A stretch of DNA of 64,000 nucleotides from Paracidovorax konjaci (lineage in GTDB: Bacteria; Pseudomonadota; Gammaproteobacteria; Burkholderiales; Burkholderiaceae_C), in contig NZ_FOMQ01000001.1 of assembly GCF_900112675.1 (NCBI RefSeq), positions 186,001-250,000 on the forward strand, written 5' to 3'. The notes under the pieces were generated by a model. It was not told the DNA's origin. It did no database searches and was given only the letters and a program-made list of their open reading frames with translations. Shown in pieces: positions 53,580 through 64,000 of the stretch (positions are counted from its first letter, which is position 1; each line of letters opens with the position of its first letter). A program made the position numbers and the translations under genes.

Positions 53580-55153
53580 ACCCGCTCCTCCACCCAGGTC
53601 ACCGGGCCGAGGCCATCCAGCGAGAAGGGCGGGGCGCCGGCCTCCGCGGCCTCGGGACTCTCCAGCCAGCAGCGCTGCAGCAGCGATGCCAGCACCGCGC
53701 GGCGGTAGGCGCCGCTCGCGCGCATGTCCGAGATGGGCGAGAACTCCGCCTGCAGCGCCGCGCCCGCCGCCAGCGCGGCGGCCTCGGTCCAGGGCCGGCC
53801 GGCGAGCGCGGCTTCGGCCGCCCGCGCGCGCGACGGCACGGCCGCCACCCCGCCCGCGCCGATGCGCGCCGCCTGCACGGTGCCGCCCTGCAGCGTCAGG
53901 TGCACGGCAAGGCACACGGCCGAGATGTCGTCGTCGAACCGCTTGGACACCTTCCACGCGGCCAGCCGGTCGTGCGGGCCGGGCAGCGGCACCTCGATGC
54001 GTGCCACGATCTCGTCGGGCGCCAGCAGGTTGCGCCGGTAGCCGGTGTAGAAATCCTCCAGCGCGACCGTCCGCTCGCCGCGCAGGCTGGCCAGCGCGAT
54101 CCGCGCGCCCAGCGCGATCAGCACGGGCATCGAGTCGCCGATCGGCGAGCCGTTGGCGATGTTGCCGCCCAGCGTGCCCGCGTTGCGCACCGGCAGGCCC
54201 GCGAAGCGCTCGGCGAAGCGCTGCAGCACCGGCCAGTGGCCGGCCAGCGCCGCGAACGCATCGGTGAGCGTGGCCGCCGCGCCGATGGCGAGCAGGCCGG
54301 GCCGGGACTCGATGCGGCACAGCTCCTGCGCGCGGGTGACGTCCAGCATCCGGCCGAACTGGCGGTGCTGCTTGGTGATCCACAGGCCCACGTCGGTCGC
54401 GCCGGCCACCACCTGGGCGTCGGGGTGCGCCGCGCGGGCCGCCAGCACGCCGGCCAGGGTGGTCGGCGCCAGGTAGGCATCCTCGCTGGCCGGGTTATGG
54501 GTCAAATCTGCTCCATGCCGCCGGATCTGTTCATTTGTTTGCTCTAATTTTTGTAGCAAAACGGTGTCGTCCAGCCGGTGGACGGGCCACTCGCCCATGC
54601 GCTGCGCGGCCTCCAGGATGGGGCGGTAGCCCGTACAGCGGCAGAGATTGCCCGACAGCTCCACCGCCGCGCGCTCCCGCGTGATGGCGCGGCCCTGGCA
54701 GACATGGTTCTGGTACATGGCGAACAGGCTCATGACGAAGCCCGGCGTGCAGAAGCCGCATTGCGAGCCGTGGCACTGCACCAGCGCCTCCTGCGCGGGG
54801 TGCAGCGGCCGCGCGGCGGGCGGCGTGGGCGTATCGGCCGCCGCGTCCGGCGCGGCAGCGCGCTGGATGAGCGGGTCCTGCGCCAGGTCCTCGGCCGTCC
54901 AGAGCGCCATGCCGTCGATCGAATGCGCGAGGCGGATGCAGCTGTTCACGGCCTGCAGCCGCACCCGGCCCTCCACCGCCGAGCCCAGCACCACCGTGCA
55001 CGCCCCGCAGTCGCCTTCGCCGCACCCTTCCTTCGTTCCGCAATCGCCCAGATCCTCGCGCAGCAGCTCCAGCAGCGTGCGGTCGGGCGGCACGCCGCCC
55101 AGCTCCACGGGCTGGCCACGGCGGATGAATCGGAGCGGACGGGACGGGGGCAT
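53576..55153 (-). CDS. xdhA: Xanthine dehydrogenase small subunit XdhA (2Fe-2S and FAD)
   Basis: A 525-residue subunit. The first 2Fe-2S cluster has C44, C49 and C52 in KEGCGEGDCGACTVV; the second uses CHGSQCGFCTPGF and GNLCRCTGYRPI. The FAD domain follows, with VVAGATDVGLWITKQ, GGNIANGSPIGDSMP and ISAVCLAVHLTL. Electrons pass from XdhB molybdenum via the clusters to FAD and NAD. It starts the leftward xdhA-xdhB operon. The linker between the two halves contains a copy of the dispersed hairpin repeat, read in frame as about residues 198-214 (QKLEQTNEQIRRHG). Confidence 0.96.
   Translation of the reverse strand: MPPSRPLRFIRRGQPVELGGVPPDRTLLELLREDLGDCGTKEGCGEGDCGACTVVLGSAVEGRVRLQAVNSCIRLAHSIDGMALWTAEDLAQDPLIQRAAAPDAAADTPTPPAARPLHPAQEALVQCHGSQCGFCTPGFVMSLFAMYQNHVCQGRAITRERAAVELSGNLCRCTGYRPILEAAQRMGEWPVHRLDDTVLLQKLEQTNEQIRRHGADLTHNPASEDAYLAPTTLAGVLAARAAHPDAQVVAGATDVGLWITKQHRQFGRMLDVTRAQELCRIESRPGLLAIGAAATLTDAFAALAGHWPVLQRFAERFAGLPVRNAGTLGGNIANGSPIGDSMPVLIALGARIALASLRGERTVALEDFYTGYRRNLLAPDEIVARIEVPLPGPHDRLAAWKVSKRFDDDISAVCLAVHLTLQGGTVQAARIGAGGVAAVPSRARAAEAALAGRPWTEAAALAAGAALQAEFSPISDMRASGAYRRAVLASLLQRCWLESPEAAEAGAPPFSLDGLGPVTWVEERV
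54511..54561 (+). repeat. Dispersed hairpin repeat, copy D (inside xdhA)
   Basis: The plus strand reads CTCCATGCCGCCGGATCTG, then TTTGCT (54538-54543), loop, AGCAAA (54555-54560). In xdhA it encodes VLLQKLEQTNEQIRRHGA in the linker between the iron-sulfur and FAD domains. The reading frame relative to the repeat is the same as in copy C. Confidence 0.78.
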
Positions 55154-55310
55154 GCGCGGGGCTTTCTGAAGAGGGCGGCCCCGGCTCCGCTGGGCGGAAG
55201 CCGGGCCGGGCGGCGTGGACCTGGACGCAAAGCGTATACCGTCCGGGCACGGGCCGCCATTGCAAATTCGGTGCCAGTGGACCGCCTGCCCGCGTTCCAG
55301 CGCTTGCCCG

Positions 55311-55850
55311 CTAGCGTTCGCAGTCCTCGCACACGTAGAAATACGCGTCGCCCTCCCTGCCGTTCACCAGGGGTGCGAGGTACGCGACGCCGCTGTCCGC
55401 GGCGAACGCCATGCGCATGCGGTGGCCATCGGAGAAGGTCACTTCGACCGGGGCGCTCGTACATTCCCCGAAGGCGCCGTAATGGTTCATCACCGCGATC
55501 TGCGAAACGGGAAAAGCCTTGCGCAGGTAGGTGCGCACATGCCGCGGAGTGATGGCGCGGGAGCGCGGCGGGGGCGAAGCGCAAGGCTGGTTGTCGGCAT
55601 CGAAGAACCGCGCACTGCGGATCTTCACGCTGCGCACGGAGCCCAGGGGGTGGGGATAGGGCCGGACCTCGTTGCGGCGCCTGTCTTCCTGATCCTGGGC
55701 GTCGGGCGCTGGCTGCGAGGCCGCGGAGCTGGCTCGGGATGGAGCGGAAGCGGTCGCGGAATACACAGGCCGAAGGGCGCAGGCCGCCAGCAGAACGAGG
55801 CATGCGGCACGCAGCCCCCTGGACTGAAGGGGGCGGATCCCGGTGTTCAT
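55311..55850 (-). CDS. Exported protein coupled to an amidase gene, candidate immunity protein
   Basis: A 179-residue exported protein. The signal peptide (LRAACLVLLAACALRPVYSA) is followed by a Ser/Ala/Gln-rich stretch and a compact domain with cysteines in FDADNQPCAS, FGECTSAPV and YFYVCEDCER. The start ATG at 55850 overlaps the amidase stop (ATGA); an ATG at 55856 is also in frame. A periplasmic protein translated in coupling with a peptidoglycan amidase fits the immunity partner of a cell-wall-cutting effector. I see no homologous family by eye. Confidence 0.66.
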   Translation of the reverse strand: MNTGIRPLQSRGLRAACLVLLAACALRPVYSATASAPSRASSAASQPAPDAQDQEDRRRNEVRPYPHPLGSVRSVKIRSARFFDADNQPCASPPPRSRAITPRHVRTYLRKAFPVSQIAVMNHYGAFGECTSAPVEVTFSDGHRMRMAFAADSGVAYLAPLVNGREGDAYFYVCEDCER

Positions 55851-56506
55851 TGCCATACGGCCGTTCCCGCTTCGGTCGGGTTCTTGCGGCTGACGGTGGG
55901 GTGCTTGAACACTTCTCCGGCAGGAATGGACAGCGACATGGCGAGTTCGCCGATCAGCCACTGAAGCGAGGCGTTCTGTGCATTCGTGACCGGTTCGTAG
56001 ACGGCGTGCTGATTGAAATAGCGTTCCTTGTCGATGGGCGTCGCGTTCACGGGCGGCGTTTTCCCCGGCGGAAGCGCAGGGCGGCCCACGAGTTCGATAC
56101 CTAAGCTGTCCACATTCGAAGGGTATCGAACGGGGACGGACTTTTGCATTTCAATCTTGTGCATTCTTTGGGGAGCGGCTGTTTCCGGATTGCTTTTGGA
56201 CAATGCGAACTCTGCAGGCTTGCAGCGAAGTTCGGCCAGGCACCTGGCCAGTAGCGGCCCTACGTGATGCGTCCTCTTTCTGACGGATGCCGTTTGATAA
56301 ACAGTGCCGTCCTTGTCGATCAGGAAATGGGCACCATTGGCATTGGCCAATCCGTAGCTGTTGAATGTGCTCGCTGCCGTGCCGGATCCTGTTTGGTGGA
56401 CGATGATTCCGCGAACCTGCTCGAGCGGTTGTCTTTCTATCTGGCTGAAGCGGCGCGGCACGATTCCTGCGTTCACGATCATGCCTTGATCGTTGATGGT
56501 GAGCAT
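55847..56506 (-). CDS. N-acetylmuramoyl-L-alanine amidase (amidase_2 fold), candidate effector
   Basis: A 219-residue predicted zinc amidase. The first metal His is H37 in VRGIIVHQTGSG; other visible pieces are GAHFLIDKDGTVYQTAS and H80-H81 in RKRTHHVG, then SLGIELVG, and HPTVSRKNPTEAG near the end (H202). It lacks a signal peptide, so it is either a cytoplasmic lytic protein such as a phage or bacteriocin type, or an effector delivered by another route. The ribosome binding site is very strong (GGAGGA, 8 bases upstream). With the exported coupled partner it resembles a type VI amidase effector and its immunity protein, but this is inference. Confidence 0.78.
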   Translation of the reverse strand: MLTINDQGMIVNAGIVPRRFSQIERQPLEQVRGIIVHQTGSGTAASTFNSYGLANANGAHFLIDKDGTVYQTASVRKRTHHVGPLLARCLAELRCKPAEFALSKSNPETAAPQRMHKIEMQKSVPVRYPSNVDSLGIELVGRPALPPGKTPPVNATPIDKERYFNQHAVYEPVTNAQNASLQWLIGELAMSLSIPAGEVFKHPTVSRKNPTEAGTAVWQ

Positions 56507-56680
56507 TTTTGGGTCCTCCGTTTTCTTTTGATGGGTGTTCTTTGGCTCCCGAGGCAGCTCAAGAGCACGGTGAACAATGTAGAGGGCTGTGTCTGCCTGC
56601 CTGTGACAAGGCGTGAGAGACAGCTTTCGGGCACCCGCCGATTCCGCTTTCAGCTTTTCAAACCAAGAGACAATCGCCCG

Positions 56681-58270
56681 ATGAATCCTCCTGTCCCCCC
56701 GCAAGCTCCCGCCGGTGTTCCGCCGCGCCTGCAGCTCGCGGGCATCACCAAGCGCTACCCCGCCGTGGTGGCCAACAGCGGCGTGTCGCTTACCGTGCAG
56801 CCCGGCGAGGTGCATGCGGTGCTCGGCGAGAACGGTGCCGGCAAGTCCACGTTGATGAAGATCATTTACGGGTCGGTAAAACCGGACGAGGGATCGGTGT
56901 GGTTCGATGGCCGGCCCGTGGACATCCGCAATCCGCAGGAGGCGCGGCAGCTCGGCATTGCGATGGTGTTCCAGCATTTCAGCCTGTTCGATTCGCTCAC
57001 GGTGGCCGAGAACGTCTGGCTCGGGTTGGACAAGGGCCTGCCGCTGGCCGAGGTCACGCTCCGCATCGAGGGGACGGCGGCGCAGTACGGGCTGGGCGTC
57101 GATCCGCTGCGGCCCGTGCACACGCTGTCGGTGGGGGAGATGCAGCGCGTGGAGATCATCCGGGCGCTGCTCACGTCGCCGCGGCTGCTCATCCTCGACG
57201 AGCCCACGTCGGTGCTCACGCCGCAGGCGGTCGAGAAGCTTTTCGTGGTGCTGCGCCAGCTCAGCGCCGAGGGCTGCAGCATCCTCTACATCAGCCACAA
57301 GCTGCACGAGATCCGTGCGCTGTGCACGGCCTGCACCGTGCTGCGCGGCGGTCAGGTGACCGGCGTGTGCAACCCGGCCGAGGAATCGAACGCCTCGCTC
57401 TCGCGGCTCATGATCGGCGCGGAGCCGCCGGCGCTGCAGCACCGCCCCGCCCGCACGGGCGATGCCGTGCTGCAGGTGGAGGCATTGAACCTGCCGCGCG
57501 CCCATCCGTTCGGTGTGGACCTGGTCGACGTGGCATTCGACGTGCGCGCGGGCGAGGTGGTGGGCGTGGCCGGCGTTTCCGGCAACGGCCAGAAGGAACT
57601 GCTCTACGCGCTCTCGGGCGAGGACACGCGGGCCGCGCCCGCGATGGTGCGCGTGGCCGGGCGTCCGGCCGGGCGCCTGGGGCCGCGCGGGCGCCGTGCG
57701 CTGGGCCTGCATTTCGTGCCCGAGGAGCGCCTGGGCCGCGGGGCGGTGCCCACGATGGGCCTGGCGCACAACCTGCTGCTCACGCGCTCGGACTGCGTGG
57801 GCGCCGGCGGGTGGGTGCGCACCGGTGCACTCGCCGCCCAGGCGCGGCGCATCATCGACCGCTTCCAGGTGAAGGCGGGCGGCCCGCATTCGCCGGCGCG
57901 CTCGCTGTCGGGCGGCAACCTGCAGAAATTCATCGTCGGCCGGGAGATCGATGCCCGTCCGCGGCTGCTCATCGTCTCCCAGCCCACCTGGGGCGTGGAC
58001 GTGGGGGCTGCCGCGCAGATCCGCGGCGAGATCCTCGCGCTGCGCGATGCCGGCTGCGCCGTGCTGGTGCTGAGCGAGGAACTGGACGAATTGTTCGAGA
58101 TCTCCGACCGCCTGCACGTGATCGCCAAGGGCCACCTCTCGCCATCCATCGACCGGGCGGACGCCACGGTGGAGCGCATCGGCGAATGGATGAGCGGCCT
58201 CTGGCATGCCGAAGTGCAGGCCCACCTGGGCGGCCGCGATACCGCGGAGGGCTCGCATGCTCAAGCTTGA
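56681..58270 (+). CDS. ABC transporter ATP-binding protein, BMP-associated (two ATPase domains)
   Basis: A 529-residue protein with two ATPase halves, like ribose/BMP-type nucleoside importers. The first half has GENGAGKST, FQHFSLFDS, LSVGEMQRVEI and LLILDEPTSVL. The second half has a degenerate Walker A (GVSGNGQKELL), LSGGNLQKFIVGREI and LLIVSQPTWGVD in place of the usual DEP. Such asymmetric ATPases belong to Med-type nucleoside transporters such as YufO. It is the first gene of the operon with two permeases and a BMP lipoprotein. Its stop lies 14 bases inside the next gene. Confidence 0.93.
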   Translation: MNPPVPPQAPAGVPPRLQLAGITKRYPAVVANSGVSLTVQPGEVHAVLGENGAGKSTLMKIIYGSVKPDEGSVWFDGRPVDIRNPQEARQLGIAMVFQHFSLFDSLTVAENVWLGLDKGLPLAEVTLRIEGTAAQYGLGVDPLRPVHTLSVGEMQRVEIIRALLTSPRLLILDEPTSVLTPQAVEKLFVVLRQLSAEGCSILYISHKLHEIRALCTACTVLRGGQVTGVCNPAEESNASLSRLMIGAEPPALQHRPARTGDAVLQVEALNLPRAHPFGVDLVDVAFDVRAGEVVGVAGVSGNGQKELLYALSGEDTRAAPAMVRVAGRPAGRLGPRGRRALGLHFVPEERLGRGAVPTMGLAHNLLLTRSDCVGAGGWVRTGALAAQARRIIDRFQVKAGGPHSPARSLSGGNLQKFIVGREIDARPRLLIVSQPTWGVDVGAAAQIRGEILALRDAGCAVLVLSEELDELFEISDRLHVIAKGHLSPSIDRADATVERIGEWMSGLWHAEVQAHLGGRDTAEGSHAQA

Positions 58271-59336
58271 ACCGCGCCCGCAGGCCTCGCGCCTGTGGAC
58301 CTATGGCTCGCCGCTGCTCGCGCTGGCCATCACCGTATTGATCGGCATGGTGCTGTTCGGCGCCATGGGAAAGGACCCCGTGCGCGGCCTGCAGGTTTTC
58401 TTCTGGGAGCCGGTCAAGTCGCAATATGCGCTGGGCGAACTGATGGTGAAGGCCACGCCGCTGCTGCTGATCGCATTGGGGCTGGCCGTGTGCTTCCGGT
58501 CCAATGTGTGGAACATCGGCGCGGAGGGGCAGTTCGTCATCGGCGCCGTGGCGGCCGGCGGCACCGCGCTGCTGGCCGGGCCGGGCACCGGCCCCTGGAT
58601 CGTGCCGGCCATCCTCGTGGCCGGCGTGCTGGGCGGCATGTTCTGGGCCGGCATCACGGCGCTGCTGCGCGACCGGTTCAACGCCAACGAGATCCTCGTG
58701 AGCCTGATGCTGGTGTACGTGGCCACGCTGGTGCTGGGCTACCTCGTCTACGGCCCCTGGAAGGACCCGATGGGCTACAACTTCCCGCAGACCAAGACCT
58801 TCGAACGCGTGACGCAGATCCCGCGCCTCCTGCAGGGGTCGCGCATGACCATCGGCCTGCCCATCGCGCTCGCGGCGGCGGCGGCGCTCTGGGTGTTCCT
58901 GTTCCGCACGCGGGCGGGCTTCGCGCAGCAAGTGGGCGGTCTCGCACCGGCCGCGGCGCGCTATGCGGGCTTCTCATCGCGGCGCGCGCTCTGGACGGCG
59001 CTGCTGGTCTCCGGCGGGGCCGCGGGCCTCGCCGGCGCGCTGGAGGTGGCCGGCCCGCTGGGCCAGCTCACGCCCTACGTGCCGGCCGGCTACGGCTTCG
59101 CGGCGATCATCGTGGCCTTCGTGGGCCGGCTGCACCCGGTGGGCATGGTGTTCTCCGCCGTGCTCATGAGCATGTTCTACATCGGCGGCGAACTGGCGCA
59201 GTCGCGCCTCGGGCTGCCCAAGTCGCTCACGGGCGTGTTCCAGGGGCTGCTGCTGTTCACGCTGCTGGCCTGCGATACGCTCATCGCCTACCGTGTCCGC
59301 TGGACGGGCACGGCGGCGCGCGGGGGGGCCGCGTGA
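58257..59336 (+). CDS. ABC transporter permease (BMP/nucleoside type), subunit 1
   Basis: A 359-residue inner-membrane permease with about ten membrane segments. The start MLKLEPRPQASRLWTYG is followed by LALAITVLIGMVLFGAMG. Family stretches are FRSNVWNIGAEGQFVIGAVA and RDRFNANEILVSLMLVYVA, where the cytoplasmic coupling helix lies. The gene overlaps the ATPase gene by 14 bases and the second permease by one base (TGATG). It forms the channel with the second permease. Confidence 0.93.
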   Translation: MLKLEPRPQASRLWTYGSPLLALAITVLIGMVLFGAMGKDPVRGLQVFFWEPVKSQYALGELMVKATPLLLIALGLAVCFRSNVWNIGAEGQFVIGAVAAGGTALLAGPGTGPWIVPAILVAGVLGGMFWAGITALLRDRFNANEILVSLMLVYVATLVLGYLVYGPWKDPMGYNFPQTKTFERVTQIPRLLQGSRMTIGLPIALAAAAALWVFLFRTRAGFAQQVGGLAPAAARYAGFSSRRALWTALLVSGGAAGLAGALEVAGPLGQLTPYVPAGYGFAAIIVAFVGRLHPVGMVFSAVLMSMFYIGGELAQSRLGLPKSLTGVFQGLLLFTLLACDTLIAYRVRWTGTAARGGAA

Positions 59337-60256
59337 TGGAAGCCTACGCACTGCTCCTGGGCTCCACGCTGAGCGCCGGCACCGTGCTGGCGCTGGCCGC
59401 GCTGGGGCTGCTGATCAACGAGAAGGCGGGCGTGGTGAATCTGGGGGCCGAGGGCATGATGCTCTGCGCGGCCATCGCGGGCTTCGCCACCGTGGTCCAC
59501 ACCGGCAGCACGTGGCTCGGCTTCGCGGCCGGCATGGGGGCGGGCGCGCTGCTCGCCGCCGTGTTCGGGGTGCTGGTGATCTGGCTGGGCACCAACCAAT
59601 ACGCCACGGGCCTGGCGCTGAGCCTCTTCGGCGTGGGGTTTTCGGCCTTCGCCGGCATCCGGTACGTGCAGGCCAAGCTGCCCGCGCTGCCGCAGTACGC
59701 GGTGCCGGTGCTGTCCGACCTGCCGCTCGTGGGGCCCGCGCTCTTCCGCCAGCACCCGCTCGTGTACGGGGCGATCGCTCTGACGGCGGGGCTGGCGTGG
59801 TTCCTGTACCGCTCGCGTGCCGGCCTGGTGCTGCGCTCGGTAGGCGAGTCGCCCGAGTCGGCGCACGCGCTGGGCACCCCGGTGCGGCGCATCCGCCTGG
59901 CGGCCGTGGTGGCGGGCGGAGCGCTCTGCGGGCTGTCGGGCGCCTACATCTCCACGGTCTACACGCCGCTCTGGGTCGAGGGCATGGTGGCCGGGCGCGG
60001 CTGGATCGCGCTGGCCCTCACCACCTTCGCCACCTGGCGCCCGGCACGGGTGTTGCTTGGTGCCTACCTGTTCGGCGGCGTGACGATGCTGCAGTTCCAC
60101 CTGCAGGCCACGGGCGTGCAGGTGGCCAGCCAGTTGCTCAGCATGCTGCCCTACGTGGCGACGATCGTGGTGCTGGCGCTCATCTCGCGCAACCCTGCGT
60201 GGATCCGCGCGAACATGCCGGCCTCGCTGGGCAAGCCGTTCCATCCCGGCGCGTGA
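59336..60256 (+). CDS. ABC transporter permease (BMP/nucleoside type), subunit 2
   Basis: A 306-residue inner-membrane permease. NEKAGVVNLGAEGMMLCAAI near residue 30 and NQYATGLALSLFGVGFSAF are family features, and GESPESAHALGTPVRRIRLAAV is the coupling region. It starts at the TGATG overlap with the first permease. The operon arrangement matches YufP/YufQ-type nucleoside importers. Confidence 0.93.
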   Translation: MEAYALLLGSTLSAGTVLALAALGLLINEKAGVVNLGAEGMMLCAAIAGFATVVHTGSTWLGFAAGMGAGALLAAVFGVLVIWLGTNQYATGLALSLFGVGFSAFAGIRYVQAKLPALPQYAVPVLSDLPLVGPALFRQHPLVYGAIALTAGLAWFLYRSRAGLVLRSVGESPESAHALGTPVRRIRLAAVVAGGALCGLSGAYISTVYTPLWVEGMVAGRGWIALALTTFATWRPARVLLGAYLFGGVTMLQFHLQATGVQVASQLLSMLPYVATIVVLALISRNPAWIRANMPASLGKPFHPGA

Positions 60257-60339
60257 GCCGGGCTGAGCCGCCGCGTGCCATCATTTCCGTTTCCGGGTTC
60301 CAGAACCCTTCTCAACCTTTTCCCTGAAGGACTTTCGAC

Positions 60340-61500
60340 ATGACCGATCTGCACAAGCGTTCGCTGCTCAAGGTGGCCGCGCTCTCCGCCCTGGCGGCCG
60401 CCGCGATGGCGGGCTGCGGCAAGAAGGACGAGCCGGCGCCTGCGGCACCGGCTGCGCCCGCCGCCCAGGCGCCGGCGCCCAAGGCCGAGCCGCTCAAGAT
60501 CGCGTTCGCGTATGTCGGCCCGGTGGGCGACGGCGGCTGGTCGTTCGCGCACGACAACGGCCGCAAGGCCATCGAGAAGGAGTTTGGCGACAAGGTGCAG
60601 ACCAGCTTCGTCGAGAGCGTGCCCGAGTCGGCCGATGCCGAGCGCGTGCTGCGCGACATGGCGGGCCAGGGCAACAAGCTCATCTTCGGCACCACCTTCG
60701 GCTACATGGAAACCATCCAGAAGCTGGCGCCCGAATTCAAGGACGTGAAGTTCGAGCATGCCACGGGCTACAAGACCGCCGAGAACGTCCGCACCTACGA
60801 CAGCCGCACCTATGAGGGCGCCTACATGGCCGGCGTGATCGCGGGCGCCATGACCAAGACCGACACGCTCGGCGTGGTGGGTTCGGTGCCGATTCCCGAG
60901 GTGATCCGCAACATCAACAGCTTCACGCTGGGTGCGCAGTCGGTCAACCCGAAGGTCAAGACCAAGGTGGTGTGGGTGAACGAGTGGTTCAGCCCGCCGA
61001 AGGAAACCGAAGCCGCCACGTCCCTCATCAACGGCGGCGCCGACGTGCTGTTCCAGAACACCGATTCGCCGGCCGTGCTGAAAACCGCGCAGGAGAAGGG
61101 CAAGCGCGCCTTCGGCTGGGATTCCGACATGACCGCCTATGGACCCAAGGCCCACCTGGCTTCGGCCGTCATCAACTGGGGCCCGTACTACATCCAGTCC
61201 ACGCGCGAAGTGCTCGAAGGCAAGTGGACCACGGGCCAGCACTGGTGGGGCGTGAAGGAAGGCGCGATCGATCTCGTCTCGATCGCCGAAGACGTGCCCG
61301 CCGAGACCCGGGCGAAGGTGGAGCAGGTCAAGGCCGGCCTGAAGGATGGTTCGTTCTCGATCTGGAAGGGCCCCATCGTGGGCCAGGACGGCAAGGAGCT
61401 GCTGGCCAAGGACGTGGTGGCCGACGATAAATTCCTCTCGGGCATCAGCTTCTACGTCAAGGGCGTGGAAGGCACCGTGCCGGGCGGCGACAAGAAGTAA
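60340..61500 (+). CDS. BMP family substrate-binding lipoprotein
   Basis: A 386-residue periplasmic lipoprotein. The lipobox is AAMAGC near residue 23, followed by an Ala/Pro-rich linker (APAAPAAPAAQAPAPK). The binding domain contains IAFAYVGPVGDGGWSFAHD, FGTTFGYMETIQKLAPEF, YEGAYMAGVIAGAMT and GADVLFQNTDSPAV. BMP proteins (PnrA/YufN type) bind purine nucleosides in characterised cases. The neighbouring adenine/adenosine deaminase gene and xdh genes fit a purine ligand. The start follows GAAGGACT about 6 bases upstream. Confidence 0.94.
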   Translation: MTDLHKRSLLKVAALSALAAAAMAGCGKKDEPAPAAPAAPAAQAPAPKAEPLKIAFAYVGPVGDGGWSFAHDNGRKAIEKEFGDKVQTSFVESVPESADAERVLRDMAGQGNKLIFGTTFGYMETIQKLAPEFKDVKFEHATGYKTAENVRTYDSRTYEGAYMAGVIAGAMTKTDTLGVVGSVPIPEVIRNINSFTLGAQSVNPKVKTKVVWVNEWFSPPKETEAATSLINGGADVLFQNTDSPAVLKTAQEKGKRAFGWDSDMTAYGPKAHLASAVINWGPYYIQSTREVLEGKWTTGQHWWGVKEGAIDLVSIAEDVPAETRAKVEQVKAGLKDGSFSIWKGPIVGQDGKELLAKDVVADDKFLSGISFYVKGVEGTVPGGDKK

Positions 61501-61542
61501 CCGGCAGGCGCTGCTGCCCGCTGCGGCAGCGGAACGGTCAGG

Positions 61543-61574
61543 CAAGGGCCGCCCCGGGGCGGCCCTTGTTTTTT
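61543..61574 (+). terminator. Terminator after the BMP transporter operon
   Basis: A perfect 13-bp palindrome, CAAGGGCCGCCCC (61543-61555) with GGGGCGGCCCTTG (61556-61568), followed by six T residues (61569-61574). The effective loop is a few central bases. Confidence 0.9.
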
Positions 61575-61741
61575 GGGGCGCGCTGCCGCAGGGACGGGGC
61601 CAGGGGGTTTTCAGGGGCACGGACCCGACTGCACAATGGAACCGGGCCCGCCCCTGGGGCTCCATGAGTCACACGCCCGCGGTCCGGCGCTGCCAAGCCC
61701 GCCGCGGACTCCAACAAGGAAACGATCCCCGCTGCCCCCGC

Positions 61742-64000
<2,259 letters not shown>

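Overview
The window is GC-rich, densely coded bacterial DNA. Codon usage, gene content and protein styles point to a betaproteobacterium of the Comamonadaceae, most likely a plant-associated Acidovorax; this assignment is inference from gene families, not from a marker gene. A near-perfect PIP box with a correctly spaced -10 element (12133-12194) in front of a 1044-residue protein suggests an HrpX-type regulon, as in the plant-pathogenic Acidovorax.

The dominant theme is purine catabolism and its products. The order of chemistry can be followed through the window: an adenine/adenosine deaminase (63024, runs off the right edge), a guanine-deaminase-like enzyme (873-1382), xanthine dehydrogenase xdhA/xdhB (51126-55153) with its maturation factor xdhC (35914-36750), the membrane urate hydroxylase puuD (36963-38177), hydroxyisourate hydrolase uraH (34939-35289), an OHCU decarboxylase fused to allantoate amidohydrolase (27870-29648), allantoinase puuE (29653-30612), a hydantoin/allantoin racemase (20051-20824), an NCS1 permease (20831-22339), and ureD at the left edge (1-767), which implies a urease operon further left. 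Glyoxylate-type carbon could flow through hydroxypyruvate isomerase (5069-5881) and a MOFRL glycerate kinase (31454-32788) into central metabolism. Uptake genes include a BMP-type ABC system (56681-61500), an NMT1-like ABC system (9181-11985) plus a second lone binding protein (1379-2401), and dctA. Three GntR regulators sit among these genes, and similar operator-like sequences occur in front of several of them.

Region by region: 1-6.7 kb holds ureD, the deaminase/binding-protein pair, a divergent 2OG-Fe(II) dioxygenase, infA, hyi and an SDR. 6.9-9.1 kb holds an IPTL-CTERM surface protein. 9.2-12 kb is the ABC transporter. 12.2-15.3 kb is the effector candidate. 15.5-18.7 kb holds an HDOD protein and maeB. 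19-32.8 kb is the allantoin-centred cluster with an MCP and dctA. 32.9-38.2 kb holds ggt, uraH, xdhC and puuD. 38.2-49.4 kb is mostly signalling (EAL-CBS-GGDEF, a two-component system, a CRP/FNR regulator, a diguanylate cyclase) with a porin and an exported RidA/aminotransferase pair; the aminotransferase frame is broken by one extra C. 49.7-56.5 kb holds xdhBA flanked on both sides by pairs that look like toxin/immunity modules. 56.7-64 kb is the BMP-type ABC operon, a GH100-like protein and the adenine/adenosine deaminase.

The most unusual signals are: a dispersed hairpin repeat present four times, two of them read in frame inside xdhA and xdhB; the PIP-box-driven uncharacterised effector candidate; two candidate effector/immunity pairs bracketing xdhBA; and shared operator-like sequences that link the purine genes.
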